A stretch of DNA of 28,350 nt from Chloroflexota bacterium (GTDB taxonomy: Bacteria > Chloroflexota > Anaerolineae > Anaerolineales > UBA4823). Below the pieces are notes generated by a model. It had not been told where the DNA came from. It made no database searches and saw only the letters and a list, made by a program, of their open reading frames with translations. The first letter of the stretch is position 1. Each line of letters starts with the position of its first letter. Made by a program: the position numbers and the translations under genes. The stretch lies in the NCBI GenBank assembly GCA_023395675.1, contig JAEWYL010000130.1, positions 1 to 28,350 of the forward strand, given 5' to 3'. This document shows positions 1-7,502 of the stretch, in pieces.

Positions 1-321
1 TCGTCTTTAGCATGTGTTCTTAGACATTTATCTAACAGCGCAGGGAATTATACTCCCAGTCGGTCTTTAATGACAGGGAGTAGATGCAGGCGCAGGCCTA
101 ACGGTTTGATTAGTAGTCAGCCAGGAAGATTTTTACGTTCTGTACGGCGCCGCAGCCACCGCAAAAATCACAAATCGCTTTATGCAGTAACGTATATACG
201 GGATAGTTATAATATTTATTCCGAACTGCCGTTGAATAGACAGCATATAACAAAAGGATCGTGGGCGGCCGGGCTGCCCACGATCCTTTCACGCTCAGTT
301 CTATTCTGTTTGGGGCGCCGG
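1..321. other. Left-edge intergenic stretch
   Basis: AT-richer than the coding regions. The short reading frames here have no ribosome binding site and no recognisable protein signal. A TATAAT at 208-213 has no matching -35. The only clear element is the intrinsic terminator at 252-289. I see no gene, RNA or mobile element in the rest. Confidence 0.5.
252..289 (-). terminator. Intrinsic terminator after the DUF2203 gene
   Basis: A perfect 14-bp inverted repeat (arms 253-266 and 276-289, 9-nt loop) is followed on the minus strand by TTTTGTTAT. It lies about 30 bp past the stop of the minus-strand gene that ends at 322, so it probably ends the glcDEF-DUF2203 transcript or a shorter DUF2203 message. 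Confidence 0.8.
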
Positions 322-699
322 TTACTCTAATGGCTGCCGGCCGGCAAATCCGGCATCCAGGTCGTGCCAGTAGCCGACCTCCTCCTCCCCATACTGCCAG
401 CACAGGTATACCTCGCGCCCTTCGCGCAGGGTGCGAAAGTCCAGCAGTCCGGTGTTGATGTCTTTGATCTCGGCCCCCATTTCCTGAATCTGGTGGATCA
501 ACTTTTCCAACTGGCCGAAGGCTTCCGTCGCTTCGCTGATCGCCCGGCTGCCCCCGTTATGACCCAGCTTTTCAAGCACGGGCTCAAGGTCGGGCCGCCG
601 CTCTAACAGCTCTGTCCGGATCTCCAGAATGCGCTCAACGAGCGGGCGAATCTCGATCAGGGCCTCATTCGCCTGTTGAACGGTAAAGAGTCGAGGCAT
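322..699 (-). CDS. DUF2203 family protein
   Basis: A 125-residue protein that opens with MPRLFTVQQANEALIEIRPL, the usual N-terminus of the DUF2203 family (PF09969), which is found in Chloroflexota and other bacteria. The N-terminal half looks like a long amphipathic helix (residues 1-85). The C-terminal half carries the family's aromatic and acidic part (YLCWQYGEEEVGYWHDLDAGF). The biochemical role is unknown, and it has no signal peptide or membrane segment. An AGGTG six bases before the ATG is a plausible ribosome binding site. It lies 156 bp after glcF on the same strand, with a hairpin (757-803) between them, so it may have its own promoter. An intrinsic terminator follows directly. Confidence 0.8.
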   Translation of the reverse strand: MPRLFTVQQANEALIEIRPLVERILEIRTELLERRPDLEPVLEKLGHNGGSRAISEATEAFGQLEKLIHQIQEMGAEIKDINTGLLDFRTLREGREVYLCWQYGEEEVGYWHDLDAGFAGRQPLE

Positions 700-756
700 T
701 TATGCACCTGTGTCCTAAAACTTCGCATATGTGTATACAGGATAAGGGTAATATGT

Positions 757-803
757 TTTGTTTTGGGCGGCCTCGCCTGCGCCAGGCTTCTGCCCAAAAC
801 AAA
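757..803. repeat. Intergenic hairpin between glcF and DUF2203
   Basis: The 12-bp arms TTTGTTTTGGGC (757-768) and its exact complement (792-803) enclose a 23-nt segment with its own GCCT/AGGC pairing. It sits about 50 bp downstream of the glcF stop on the minus strand but lacks a T-tract. It may therefore be an mRNA-stabilising 3' structure or a processing site rather than a classical terminator. Confidence 0.6.
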
Positions 804-855
804 CTATACCTTCTATGAATTTCTGGTCCTGACCTGTCGTGACCTTACAACCGTT

Positions 856-2145
856 TTACTTCAACGCGCCCAGGTAGGCACGGTCGAGCACTTCCAGGGT
901 GTGCAGGACCCGCACCGGTTCGGACCCGTTCCCACCCTGCGGCTGCAGCCGGGCCAGGTAGTTGCTCATCTGCGTGATGCAGCCGATATTGCCGCTGGCA
1001 ACCAGTTGCGCCCCGGTCTTCAATACGTTGCGCGCCTTCCGCTCGCCCAGCGCCCGGGCCATATCCGGCTGTTCGATATTATACATTCCGGCCGAGCCGC
1101 AGCAGATTTCCGCCTCGGGGATGGGGACGACCGTCAGGCCAGGGATCGTGGCGAGCAGGCGCCTGGGTGCGCTGGAGATCTGCTGGGCATGCAGCAGGTG
1201 GCAGGCGTCCTGGTAAGCCAGCAGGACCGGCTCCTCCAACTCGGGCGGTGGTTCGATCCCCAGGGCATCCAGGAACTCGTGCACGTCCCGCACGCGTTCC
1301 ACAAAAGCCCGTGCAGCCTCTTCCTGTTCCGTCCCTTTGAACAGCAGGGTGTATTCCTTCAGGCCTGAGCCGCAGCCGGCCGCGTTGGTGATCACCGCGT
1401 CCACGTCCTGCGGGAAAACGCGCAGGTTGCGCCCTGCCAGCGCCAGCGCCTGCTGCGCGTCTCCCACGTGCATCGCCAGCCCGCCGCAGCAGTTCTGGTC
1501 CTGAGGGATGACCACTTCCACCCCGTTGCGAGAGAGCACGCGCAGGGTGGCCCAGTTGATCTCCGGTCCCAGCGCCTGCTGCACGCAGCCTGTGAGCAGC
1601 GCCACCCGCGCCCGCCTTTCGCCCCGGGCCGGGTAGACCTCGGGTAGAGCCGGCGCAGGTGGGAGGGAGCGGGGAAGCAGCCCCAGCATGGCCTGCATTT
1701 CCTGCGGGAAAACGCCTTTCACCGGGCGGGCAAGCTGCCCGGCGCGCGCCGCGGCCCGAAAACGCTTCGGGTAGGGAATGGTGCTCATGGCCAGCCGCCG
1801 GGAAACGCCTCGCCCCAGCGGGCGCCGCTTGCGGTGCTTCTCTGCGTAGGCGCGGAAGGGCATGATCAGCTCGCCATACGGGACCCCCGAAGGGCAGGCC
1901 GTTACGCAGCTCTGGCAGCCCAGGCAGCGGTCAATATGGGGCAGGGCGTCATCCAGCTCTACCGAGCCTTCCAGCACCGATTTCATCAGGATAATCCGGC
2001 CGCGAGGCGAATCCATCTCCTCCCATAACTCAAGATAGGTCGGACAGGCCGGCAGGCAGAAGCCGCAGTGGACGCATTTTTCCACTGCATGAGCCATAAG
2101 CTCCCCCATGACGCCTAAAGATTCAACGGGGATGCTGTGGTGCAT
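856..2145 (-). CDS. glcF: Glycolate oxidase iron-sulfur subunit GlcF
   Basis: A 429-residue electron-transfer subunit of glycolate (2-hydroxyacid) oxidase, which accepts electrons from the flavin subunits and passes them to the quinone pool at the membrane. Two ferredoxin-type 4Fe-4S motifs are visible: C24-C27-C30-C34P and C74-C77-C80-C84P. They are followed by two CCG domains (CCGG near residue 219 and CCGS near 348), the standard GlcF/heterodisulfide-reductase-D arrangement. The ATG at 2145 is preceded by GGAGG at a 5-base spacing. The gene start overlaps the end of glcE by 23 bp, which indicates translational coupling. Related lactate-oxidase (LldE/LutA) or glycerol-3-phosphate (GlpC) proteins share this fold, but the D-E-F order favours GlcF. 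Confidence 0.9.
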   Translation of the reverse strand: MHHSIPVESLGVMGELMAHAVEKCVHCGFCLPACPTYLELWEEMDSPRGRIILMKSVLEGSVELDDALPHIDRCLGCQSCVTACPSGVPYGELIMPFRAYAEKHRKRRPLGRGVSRRLAMSTIPYPKRFRAAARAGQLARPVKGVFPQEMQAMLGLLPRSLPPAPALPEVYPARGERRARVALLTGCVQQALGPEINWATLRVLSRNGVEVVIPQDQNCCGGLAMHVGDAQQALALAGRNLRVFPQDVDAVITNAAGCGSGLKEYTLLFKGTEQEEAARAFVERVRDVHEFLDALGIEPPPELEEPVLLAYQDACHLLHAQQISSAPRRLLATIPGLTVVPIPEAEICCGSAGMYNIEQPDMARALGERKARNVLKTGAQLVASGNIGCITQMSNYLARLQPQGGNGSEPVRVLHTLEVLDRAYLGALK

Positions 2146-3256
2146 ATTCGCCTCCGTATTTTCCTTCAGGATCCAGCGCGACTTTTACCCGGCGGGCAAA
2201 GGGCTCTCCCACGCTCCTGCCGAGCAGCGGGGCACGACCGTTGCCGCCCCCGGCTGTCCCGGAGAGCGCCAGCCCGGACAATCCATGTTCATCCAAAATC
2301 GCATCCAGCCCCGCCAGCGCGCCTGGCCAGGCCACCCAGGCCAGGTTTCCGCCGGACACATAGCTGCGCAGCGCGCCGAATTCCTCAAGCTGCACATCCA
2401 GGGCCGCCAGACGGGACGGAGTGAGGGGCACTTTCGCCAGGATCCAGTCGGGCGGGAGCCAGGAAAATTCCCGGCGCGCTCTCCAGAACTCCTGCTCCTC
2501 CTCCCCGGCCAGCACTACATCTCCCCTTTCCGGGGCGCGCGCCAGGCTGCGCAGGCGCTCCAGGCGGGCCGGAAAGGAGGCCTCCAGGCCGCCCAATCGG
2601 GCCAGGAGCGAGACTTCCAGCTTCCCGGGCTCAAGGTCCAGCGCGTACAGGTCGAGCGACAGGCCTGCCAGCCGCTGCATGGCTTCCAGCGCCTCCGTAA
2701 GGGTGGGATAGGTGAACCGGATGGTGAGGTATTGGGGCGGCTGAGGGAACACTTTGAAGGTCAGCTCGGTCAGGAAACCGAACCGCCCGAGGCTGCCCAC
2801 CATAAATTTCGAGAGGTCGAAACCGGCCGCGTTTTTTACCACTTTCCCGCCGCTGCGCACGAGCTGCCCGCGGCCGTCCACAAACTGGACAGCCAGCAGG
2901 AAGTCCCGCAGCCCGCCAAAGCGGTAGCGGCCCGACCCGCTCAGGCCCGAAGCCGTGGCTCCCCCAAGTGTGGCCCCCCGCTCGACCAGGGGCGGGTCAA
3001 AGGGCAGGAACTGGCCGTGCGCGTCCAGCATCTGCACCACCTCCAGCAGCCGGGTTCCGGCAAGGGCGGTGAAGGTGTACTCCTCCGGCTGGTATTCGAG
3101 CACACCGCTCAAAGCGGAGAAATCTACCAGGGCGGCCCCCTCCCGGTCCATGGTGAGAGCCGGCTTGGTCCGCCCGCCCGCTGCCAGGAGGCAGGGATTT
3201 TCCCGCACCAGCTCCGGGACCTCGTCTACCCGCGTAGGTTTGTAGGTCTGCATCAC
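2123..3256 (-). CDS. glcE: Glycolate oxidase FAD-binding subunit GlcE
   Basis: A ~377-residue FAD-binding subunit. The PCMH-type FAD domain occupies the N-terminal half: AGGRTKPALTM, then TLGGATASGLSGSGRYRFGG, then KNAAGFDLSKFMVGSLGRFG, which is characteristic of GlcE. The C-terminal half is the short GlcE-type tail without the full substrate domain found in GlcD. The frame can start at GTG 3256 or at the next codon, ATG 3253. The AGGAGG in the glcD-glcE gap is 5 bases before the GTG and 8 before the ATG, so the ATG is slightly favoured. The spacing to glcD is 13 bp and the end overlaps glcF, so the three genes form one tight operon. Confidence 0.9.
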   Translation of the reverse strand: MMQTYKPTRVDEVPELVRENPCLLAAGGRTKPALTMDREGAALVDFSALSGVLEYQPEEYTFTALAGTRLLEVVQMLDAHGQFLPFDPPLVERGATLGGATASGLSGSGRYRFGGLRDFLLAVQFVDGRGQLVRSGGKVVKNAAGFDLSKFMVGSLGRFGFLTELTFKVFPQPPQYLTIRFTYPTLTEALEAMQRLAGLSLDLYALDLEPGKLEVSLLARLGGLEASFPARLERLRSLARAPERGDVVLAGEEEQEFWRARREFSWLPPDWILAKVPLTPSRLAALDVQLEEFGALRSYVSGGNLAWVAWPGALAGLDAILDEHGLSGLALSGTAGGGNGRAPLLGRSVGEPFARRVKVALDPEGKYGGEYAPQHPR

Positions 3257-3269
3257 TCTGCCCTCCTGA

Positions 3270-4718
3270 TCACTCTCTGGAAATCACCCCGGCCTTTTCC
3301 AGGGGATGCGGGCCGCGCGCGCTGAGCGCCGGGGCTTCGCCCCCCGGGAACATCTTCCCCCGGTTGGAGAGCTCCAGCGGGTCGATCTGCAAGCGGATCG
3401 CTTTCATGGTTTCAATATCCACCTCGCTGAACATCTCCGGCAGGTACTTGCGCTTCTCCATGCCGATGCCGTGCTCGCCGGTGATCGAACCTCCCAGGCG
3501 CACGCACAGCCTCAGGATCTCACCCGCCAGCTTCTCCGCCCGCTCCAGCGAGCCGGGCTCGTTGCCGTTGAACAGGATCAGCGGGTGCAGGTTGCCGTCC
3601 CCCGCATGAAACACGTTGGCAACCCGGATTTGATATTCGGCGCTCAGGCGCTGGATCTCCATCAAGGTCTCCGCCAGGCGGCTGCGCGGCACCACCCCGT
3701 CCTGGACGATATAGTCCGGGCTGAGCCGCCCGACGGCGGAGAAGGCGCTCTTGCGCCCCTTCCAGATCGTCGCCCGCTCGTTGCCATCCCGGGCCACACG
3801 CACCTCGTAAGGGCCGGATTCTTCGATCACCTGCATCAGGGCTTCGAACTCCTTCTGCACGGTTTCGGCCTCGCCGTCCAGCTCGACAATCAGCAGCCCC
3901 TCGGCCTCCTTCGGATAGTTGGCCTGTACGGCTGCTTCTGCAGCCTGGATAGCCAGATTGTCCATGATCTCCATGGCCCCGGGCAGCAGGCCCGACGCCA
4001 CCACCATCGAAACCGCGCGGCCCGCCTCCCCCAACGTCCGGTAAGCGGCCAGCACAGTCTTAAATACTTCGGGTTTCGGGAGCAGGCGCAGGGTGATCTC
4101 AAGGGCCACGCCGAACAGGCCCTCCGAACCCACGTACAGGCCGACCAGGTCCGGCCCGACCATCTCTGTGCTTTCGCCTCCCAGCTCGACCACCTCACCG
4201 TCCGGCAGCACGGCTTTGACCCCCAGGACGTGATTGCTGGTCATGCCGTACTTCAAGCAGTGAGCTCCGCCGGAATTGAAGGCCAGATTGCCCCCGATGG
4301 TGCTGATCAGCTGGCTGGAGGGGTCCGGGGCGTAATACAGCCCGTGGGGAGAGGCGGCGTTGCTCACGTTCAGGTTGATCACCCCGGGTTCCACCACCGC
4401 AATCCGCTCCTCCGGGTCAAGGCGCAGGATACGGTTGAGGCGGTTGAGGGCGATCACAATTCCTTCCGCCACCGGCAGCGAAGCCCCCGACAGGCTGGTG
4501 CCGCTGCCGCGCGCCACGAACGGCTTCTGGTGCCGGTGGCAGATCCGCACAGTCTCGATCACTTCCGCCTGGCTCTCCGGGATCACCACCGCCAGCGGGC
4601 GAACCTGATACGAGGTCAGTGCATCCGACTCAAACGGGGCTAATTGGGCCGCACGGGTGAGCAGGCGGTCCGGTGGATAAAGTTTGGCTAATTCAGCCAG
4701 GAAAGCCGATTGATCCAT
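3270..4718 (-). CDS. glcD: Glycolate oxidase catalytic subunit GlcD
   Basis: A 482-residue FAD-linked oxidase that converts glycolate to glyoxylate, or possibly D-lactate to pyruvate. The FAD-binding domain (about residues 40-180) contains PFVARGSGTSLSGASLPVAE and IGGNLAFNSGGAHCLKYG. The C-terminal oxidase domain contains VFHAGDGNLHPLILFNGNE and GGSITGEHGIGMEKRKYL, the hallmark GlcD signatures. Length is normal for the family. The ATG at 4718 follows AGGAGG at a 6-base spacing. It is the first gene of glcDEF, so the promoter should lie in the 4719-4800 gap. I saw only a weak TATATA there. The substrate is inferred from operon structure; homologous D-lactate dehydrogenases cannot be excluded. 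Confidence 0.92.
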   Translation of the reverse strand: MDQSAFLAELAKLYPPDRLLTRAAQLAPFESDALTSYQVRPLAVVIPESQAEVIETVRICHRHQKPFVARGSGTSLSGASLPVAEGIVIALNRLNRILRLDPEERIAVVEPGVINLNVSNAASPHGLYYAPDPSSQLISTIGGNLAFNSGGAHCLKYGMTSNHVLGVKAVLPDGEVVELGGESTEMVGPDLVGLYVGSEGLFGVALEITLRLLPKPEVFKTVLAAYRTLGEAGRAVSMVVASGLLPGAMEIMDNLAIQAAEAAVQANYPKEAEGLLIVELDGEAETVQKEFEALMQVIEESGPYEVRVARDGNERATIWKGRKSAFSAVGRLSPDYIVQDGVVPRSRLAETLMEIQRLSAEYQIRVANVFHAGDGNLHPLILFNGNEPGSLERAEKLAGEILRLCVRLGGSITGEHGIGMEKRKYLPEMFSEVDIETMKAIRLQIDPLELSNRGKMFPGGEAPALSARGPHPLEKAGVISRE

Positions 4719-4742
4719 ACCCAGCCTCCTTATATACAGGAC

Positions 4743-4801
4743 TTACGCAGTTGGGTGGGCTTTGCACATATGAAATACCCACTTTTCCCCGAGTTGCGTA
4801 A
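4743..4801. repeat. Imperfect palindrome, possible small mobile remnant
   Basis: The outer arms TTACGCA (4743-4749) and TGCGTAA (4795-4801) are exact complements. An inner GTGGG/CCCAC pair can extend the fold. The element sits immediately upstream of glcD. It could be an operator or a decayed terminal repeat; the sequence does not decide. Confidence 0.35.
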
Positions 4802-5031
4802 CTCTTAATACGGTTATCTCGAATGACAGAGCGGAAATATTGTGCGCCCTTCAGGCATTGGAAGGGCCGGGTTGCAGTTCGTAATGCTGCATTCAGGCCA
4901 GGGCGGGCAGGGGTTGAGCCGTTAACAGATTTGCTGTGGACGGCTTCGCTGTGAAGCAGCCAGGATATCTCTTTTCCCGCATACACGCTGCTTTAATTAT
5001 AAACCGAGAAAGAAAAAAGGCAACCGCTCCA

Positions 5032-5071
5032 GGTAGGGTTTTCCCTACCCCCGCGTTTAGGGTTTTACCTG
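5032..5071. promoter_or_regulatory. Two tandem AGGGTTTTCCCT-type operators
   Basis: GGTAGGG-TTTT-CCCTACC (5032-5049) is a perfect 7-bp palindrome around TTTT. A weaker copy, TTTAGGG-TTTT-ACCT (about 5056-5070), follows, with centres 24 bp apart. The second is centred about 43 bp before the predicted start of the downstream promoter. That geometry suits an activator of the LuxR/NarL or a similar dimeric family, which is inference. A hairpin role in RNA is less likely because the sites lie upstream of the promoter. Confidence 0.55.
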
Positions 5072-5072
5072 A

Positions 5073-5101
5073 TTGAAGGTGGTTCTGATCTTCGCTATAA
5101 A
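5073..5101 (+). promoter_or_regulatory. Rightward sigma-70-like promoter
   Basis: TTGAAG (5073-5078) and TATAAA (5096-5101) are separated by exactly 17 bp. TCTGATC and GATCAGA flank the -10 as an inverted repeat, which could be a repressor site. Transcription would start near 5108 and run into a stretch with no sizeable gene. Confidence 0.6.
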
Positions 5102-5254
5102 TAAACCAGATCAGAGCAGCCGCAACTTTTACCGGTATGAGTAAGAGATCCCCTCAGAGCGGGATCAGGGTTTGAACAGATACGGCTGAATACGCTCTGG
5201 TTCAAGCGTTCGAGCAGGTTAGATGCGAAATGGTTGGACCGGTTTGGAAAGGAG

Positions 5255-5407
5255 GTGGTGAGTAGTCGATCGATTCTCGAACAGACGATTATGACAACAA
5301 TTGCAGAAAACTCAATTCCAGGGAAACGGCGCCCATCTGCCAGTTCGCAGTCCTGGCGAAAAGGCGGCCGTTTCCCTGGCGATTTTAAGCCTGTCTGGGG
5401 AGCGTGA
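5255..5407 (+). CDS. Possible small protein or decayed gene start
   Basis: An uncertain ORF of 50 codons from GTG 5255, or 38 from the in-frame ATG 5291. It ends KPVWGA just past the stop of the opposing kinase gene. AAAGGAGGTG, a 10-base match to the anti-Shine-Dalgarno sequence, lies at the front. It is too close to the GTG codons (5255, 5258) and too far from ATG 5291 to fix a start. A 12-codon ORF (ATG 5223, ending TGA 5261, two Trp codons) overlaps the GTG. The peptide is basic (GKRRP, WRKGGR) and matches no family I know. It could be a true microprotein, a leader peptide, or the 5' remnant of a deleted gene. The promoter and operators upstream argue that the region is transcribed. Confidence 0.3.
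   Translation: MVSSRSILEQTIMTTIAENSIPGKRRPSASSQSWRKGGRFPGDFKPVWGA
5318..5379 (-). repeat. 13-bp inverted repeat after the sensor kinase
   Basis: CCAGGGAAACGGC (5318-5330) is repeated as its exact complement at 5367-5379, with a 36-nt loop. It lies directly after the kinase stop on the minus strand and inside the small plus-strand ORF. No strong T-tract follows on either strand, so termination is uncertain. It may be a shared 3' structure for convergent transcripts. Confidence 0.5.
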
Positions 5408-6656
5408 AGTAAAACCGGGTGCCGCCCGGCAGACTCTCCACGTCAATCCGCCCTCCGTGTGCTTCCACGATCCCTCTGGCAATCGCCAGCCCCAGCCCCG
5501 CGCCGCCGGTCTCCCGGCTGCGAGACTTCTCACCGCGGAAGAACCGCTCGAATACGTAAGGCAGGTCCTCGGGGCGAATGCCGCTGCCGGTATCGCTCAC
5601 TTCCACCAGCACCCCACTTTCGAGCGGCAGCGCCTGGACCCGCACCCGGCCGCCGGGAGGCGTATGGCGCAAAGCGTTGCCGATCAGGTTGCTCAGCACC
5701 CGGCCAATACGCTGCGCGTCCATATAAACCGGGTCCACCCCTGGCGCAGCCTTCCCCTCCAGGCGGATCTCCCGGCGCGCGGCCAGCTCGGAAAAGCTCT
5801 CCAGAGTATCGGAGATCAGGTCAGAGAGCGAGTTTAGCTCTCGATCCAGCGGCAGACCGCCTGCATCCAGCTGCGCCATCTGGAACAGGTCGTCAATTAA
5901 GCCGGAGAGCGCGCGGATATCCCGGCTGGCAGTGTTGAGATAGCGCTGCACGGTTTCCGGATCCTCCACCACCCCGTCCGCCAGCGCCTCCAGAATGGCG
6001 CGCATCGAGGCCAGGGGAGTCTGCAGGTCGTGCCCGGCCCAGGCGACCAGGTCCCGGCGCAGCCGGTCGAGCTCCTGCTGCTTACGGGCAGCCTCCTGCA
6101 GCTGCGCCGCCATCTCGTTAAAGGACTGCCCCAGCAGAGCCATTTCATCCCGCCCGTGCACGGCAATGCGCACCCCGAGCTGCCCTTCGGAGATTGAACG
6201 CGCGGCCCGGTTCAGAATCTGGATGCGGTCGGTCAGCGCGCTGGAGAGGAAATACCCCAGCGCCATCGCCATCCCGCCGGCAAACCCCAGCAGGACGGTC
6301 GCCAGCAGCAGGTCATGCTGGCTGGCGAACATCAGGCGGGCCGTCACCCACACATTCATGAAGGTAAGCAGGCTGGCGAGCGCGTAACCCGCCAGCAGCG
6401 TGAGGCGGATGGCGGGCGAGCGCTCCACCCAGCCCAGGCGGTAGGCTACGTAGCCTGCCAGCACCGAGATAAAGGCGGTGACTGCCAGGAAGAGGGCCAT
6501 CAGCCCGATCTCGTTCATGGAGGGGTTCATCAGCAGGTAGAACGCCCCTAACGAGAGGGCCAGGATACCCGCCACCCCGGCGGCGAAGCGTGCCAGCAGC
6601 CCCAGGCCGGGCCTGGAAGCGGTCGTCTGTAATACCTCTAGCTGTTCCATACGCAT
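5385..6656 (-). CDS. Membrane sensor histidine kinase
   Basis: A 423-residue HAMP-type sensor kinase, partner of the OmpR-like regulator encoded just upstream. Four hydrophobic segments (about 21-45, 50-72, 85-105, 115-140) are followed by a HAMP linker (to about 190). The HisKA box GHDLQTPLAS has the phospho-acceptor at H209; the usual HELRTPL is altered to HDLQTPL. The ATPase domain has an N box (NLIGNALRHTPPGG, ~323), G1 (DTGSGI), F (FERFFRG) and G2 (GAGLGLAI). There is little extracytoplasmic sequence between the membrane segments, so the signal is probably sensed in the membrane or through a partner. The start could be ATG 6656 or ATG 6650; the ribosome binding site is weak. The ligand is unknown. 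Confidence 0.9.
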   Translation of the reverse strand: MRMEQLEVLQTTASRPGLGLLARFAAGVAGILALSLGAFYLLMNPSMNEIGLMALFLAVTAFISVLAGYVAYRLGWVERSPAIRLTLLAGYALASLLTFMNVWVTARLMFASQHDLLLATVLLGFAGGMAMALGYFLSSALTDRIQILNRAARSISEGQLGVRIAVHGRDEMALLGQSFNEMAAQLQEAARKQQELDRLRRDLVAWAGHDLQTPLASMRAILEALADGVVEDPETVQRYLNTASRDIRALSGLIDDLFQMAQLDAGGLPLDRELNSLSDLISDTLESFSELAARREIRLEGKAAPGVDPVYMDAQRIGRVLSNLIGNALRHTPPGGRVRVQALPLESGVLVEVSDTGSGIRPEDLPYVFERFFRGEKSRSRETGGAGLGLAIARGIVEAHGGRIDVESLPGGTRFYFTLPRQA

Positions 6657-6662
6657 CTCTTC

Positions 6663-6774
6663 GTGGTCTTCTCGCTCAATCCTTGATATTTGTTATTGGG
6701 GAAAATGTGCGGCTTCGCCGCACATTTTCCCCAATAATAGAACAAGTCTTTGTTCAGGAACCCGAGAAGATCAC
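6663..6774. repeat. Short dispersed repeat, copy A, with hairpin inside
   Basis: The ends GTGGTCTTCTCG (6663-6674) and CGAGAAGATCAC (6763-6774) are near-perfect inverted repeats. The segments 6665-6687 and 6743-6760 match 15880-15902 and 15904-15921 with only two mismatches in 41 positions. In copy A the two segments are split by 55 bp (6688-6742) carrying a perfect 21-bp hairpin; copy B has one base there. A small non-autonomous (MITE- or REP-like) element is plausible. Confidence 0.65.
6693..6737. repeat. Perfect 21-bp hairpin between regulator and kinase
   Basis: The arms 6693-6713 and 6717-6737 are exact complements around a 3-nt TTC loop, with the core GTGCGGCTTCGCCGCAC. On the minus strand it separates the regulator gene from the kinase gene, so it may lower kinase expression or mark an mRNA processing site. 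No T-tract follows. Confidence 0.8.
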
Positions 6775-6814
6775 ATCGCCTTACGCCAAAAAATGTATTG
6801 TTGTTGTGATCTTC
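6766..6814. repeat. 9-bp inverted repeat at the regulator stop codon
   Basis: GAAGATCAC (6766-6774) and GTGATCTTC (6806-6814) are exact complements with a 31-nt loop. The second arm overlaps the stop of the response regulator gene, and the first is also the right end of repeat copy A. Confidence 0.5.
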
Positions 6815-7502
6815 AGGGTTCGAACTTGTAACCCACTCCCCAGAGAGTCTGAATATGGGCTGGATTGGAGGGGTCCTGCTCCAGCTTCTCGCGCAGGCGG
6901 CGGATATGCACCGTGACCGTGCTCGGGTCAATATATTCCGAAATCCCCCAGATGCGCTCCAGAAGCTGCTGGCGGGTAAAAACCTGGCGTGGATGGCTGG
7001 CAAGTAGCCAGAGCAGGTCAAACTCGCGGGCGGTCAGGCTGATTTCTCTGTCCTGCGTGTGCACCAGGTGCGTGAGCGGGTCTATACGCAGGTCTGAAAA
7101 GGACAGGGCCGCTTCAGGCAGGGCGGTACGATCGCCCTGAGTGCGCCTGAGCACAGCCCGCACCCGGCTCACCAGCTCCTGCGGGCTGAAGGGCTTGACC
7201 ACATAATCGTCAGCTCCCAGTTCCAGCCCGGCGATGCGGTCCACCTCATCGCGCCGGGCGGTCAGAATGATAATGGGCACGTCGCTGCGGTCCCGCAGCC
7301 AGCGGGTGAGGCCGAAACCGTCTACCTGAGGGAGCATGATATCCAGAATGACCAGATCGGGTATGCGGGCCTCCAGCGCCTGCAGGGCGCGCCCTCCATC
7401 CCCCGCCACTTCGACCTGGTAACCGGCCCGGCGCAGGTACAGGCTGACCACCTCGGCAATCGAGGGTTCATCTTCAACCACAAGGATAAACTGGTTGTTC
7501 AT
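6813..7502 (-). CDS. OmpR/PhoB-family response regulator
   Basis: A 229-residue two-component regulator. The receiver domain (1-120) has the acidic pocket at E10-D11, the phosphorylation site D54 (VILDIMLPQVDGFG), T81 (ILTA) and K103 (VVKPFSPQEL). The winged-helix DNA-binding domain (about 135-229) contains ISLTAREFDLLWLLASHPRQ, followed by VFTRQQLLERIWG and STVTVHIRRLREKLE, typical of the OmpR group. The ATG at 7502 has only a distant GGAGAG. It is the first gene of a two-gene unit with the kinase, 156 bp apart. Targets are unknown. The divergent lipoprotein-CcdA pair across the 7503-7805 gap is a natural candidate, which is inference. Confidence 0.93.
   Translation of the reverse strand: MNNQFILVVEDEPSIAEVVSLYLRRAGYQVEVAGDGGRALQALEARIPDLVILDIMLPQVDGFGLTRWLRDRSDVPIIILTARRDEVDRIAGLELGADDYVVKPFSPQELVSRVRAVLRRTQGDRTALPEAALSFSDLRIDPLTHLVHTQDREISLTAREFDLLWLLASHPRQVFTRQQLLERIWGISEYIDPSTVTVHIRRLREKLEQDPSNPAHIQTLWGVGYKFEP

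Larger units (their letters stand above)
4719..5384. other. Gene-poor regulatory stretch, glcD to sensor kinase
   Basis: A 666-bp gap between the 5' end of glcD and the 3' end of the kinase gene. It holds an imperfect inverted repeat with TTACGCA/TGCGTAA ends (4743-4801), two tandem palindromic operators (5032-5071), a rightward promoter (5073-5101), small hairpins (GATCCC/GGGATC near 5148-5167), a strong ribosome binding site near 5249 and a ~50-codon ORF. The 97-codon minus-strand frame 4693-4986 overlaps the glcD start, has no ribosome binding site and looks spurious. Confidence 0.5.

Noticed and set aside
4693..4986. 97-codon minus-strand ORF upstream of glcD
   Set aside because: It overlaps the glcD start in another frame, has no ribosome binding site and no recognisable motif.
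5166..5216. tRNA-like GTTCAAG with TTGAAC/GTTCAA pairing
   Set aside because: No cloverleaf, acceptor stem or anticodon arm can be drawn around it.
5246..5257. AAAGGAGGTG resembling the complement of a 16S rRNA 3' end
   Set aside because: The match stops after ten bases and no rRNA flanks it; it is better read as a ribosome binding site.
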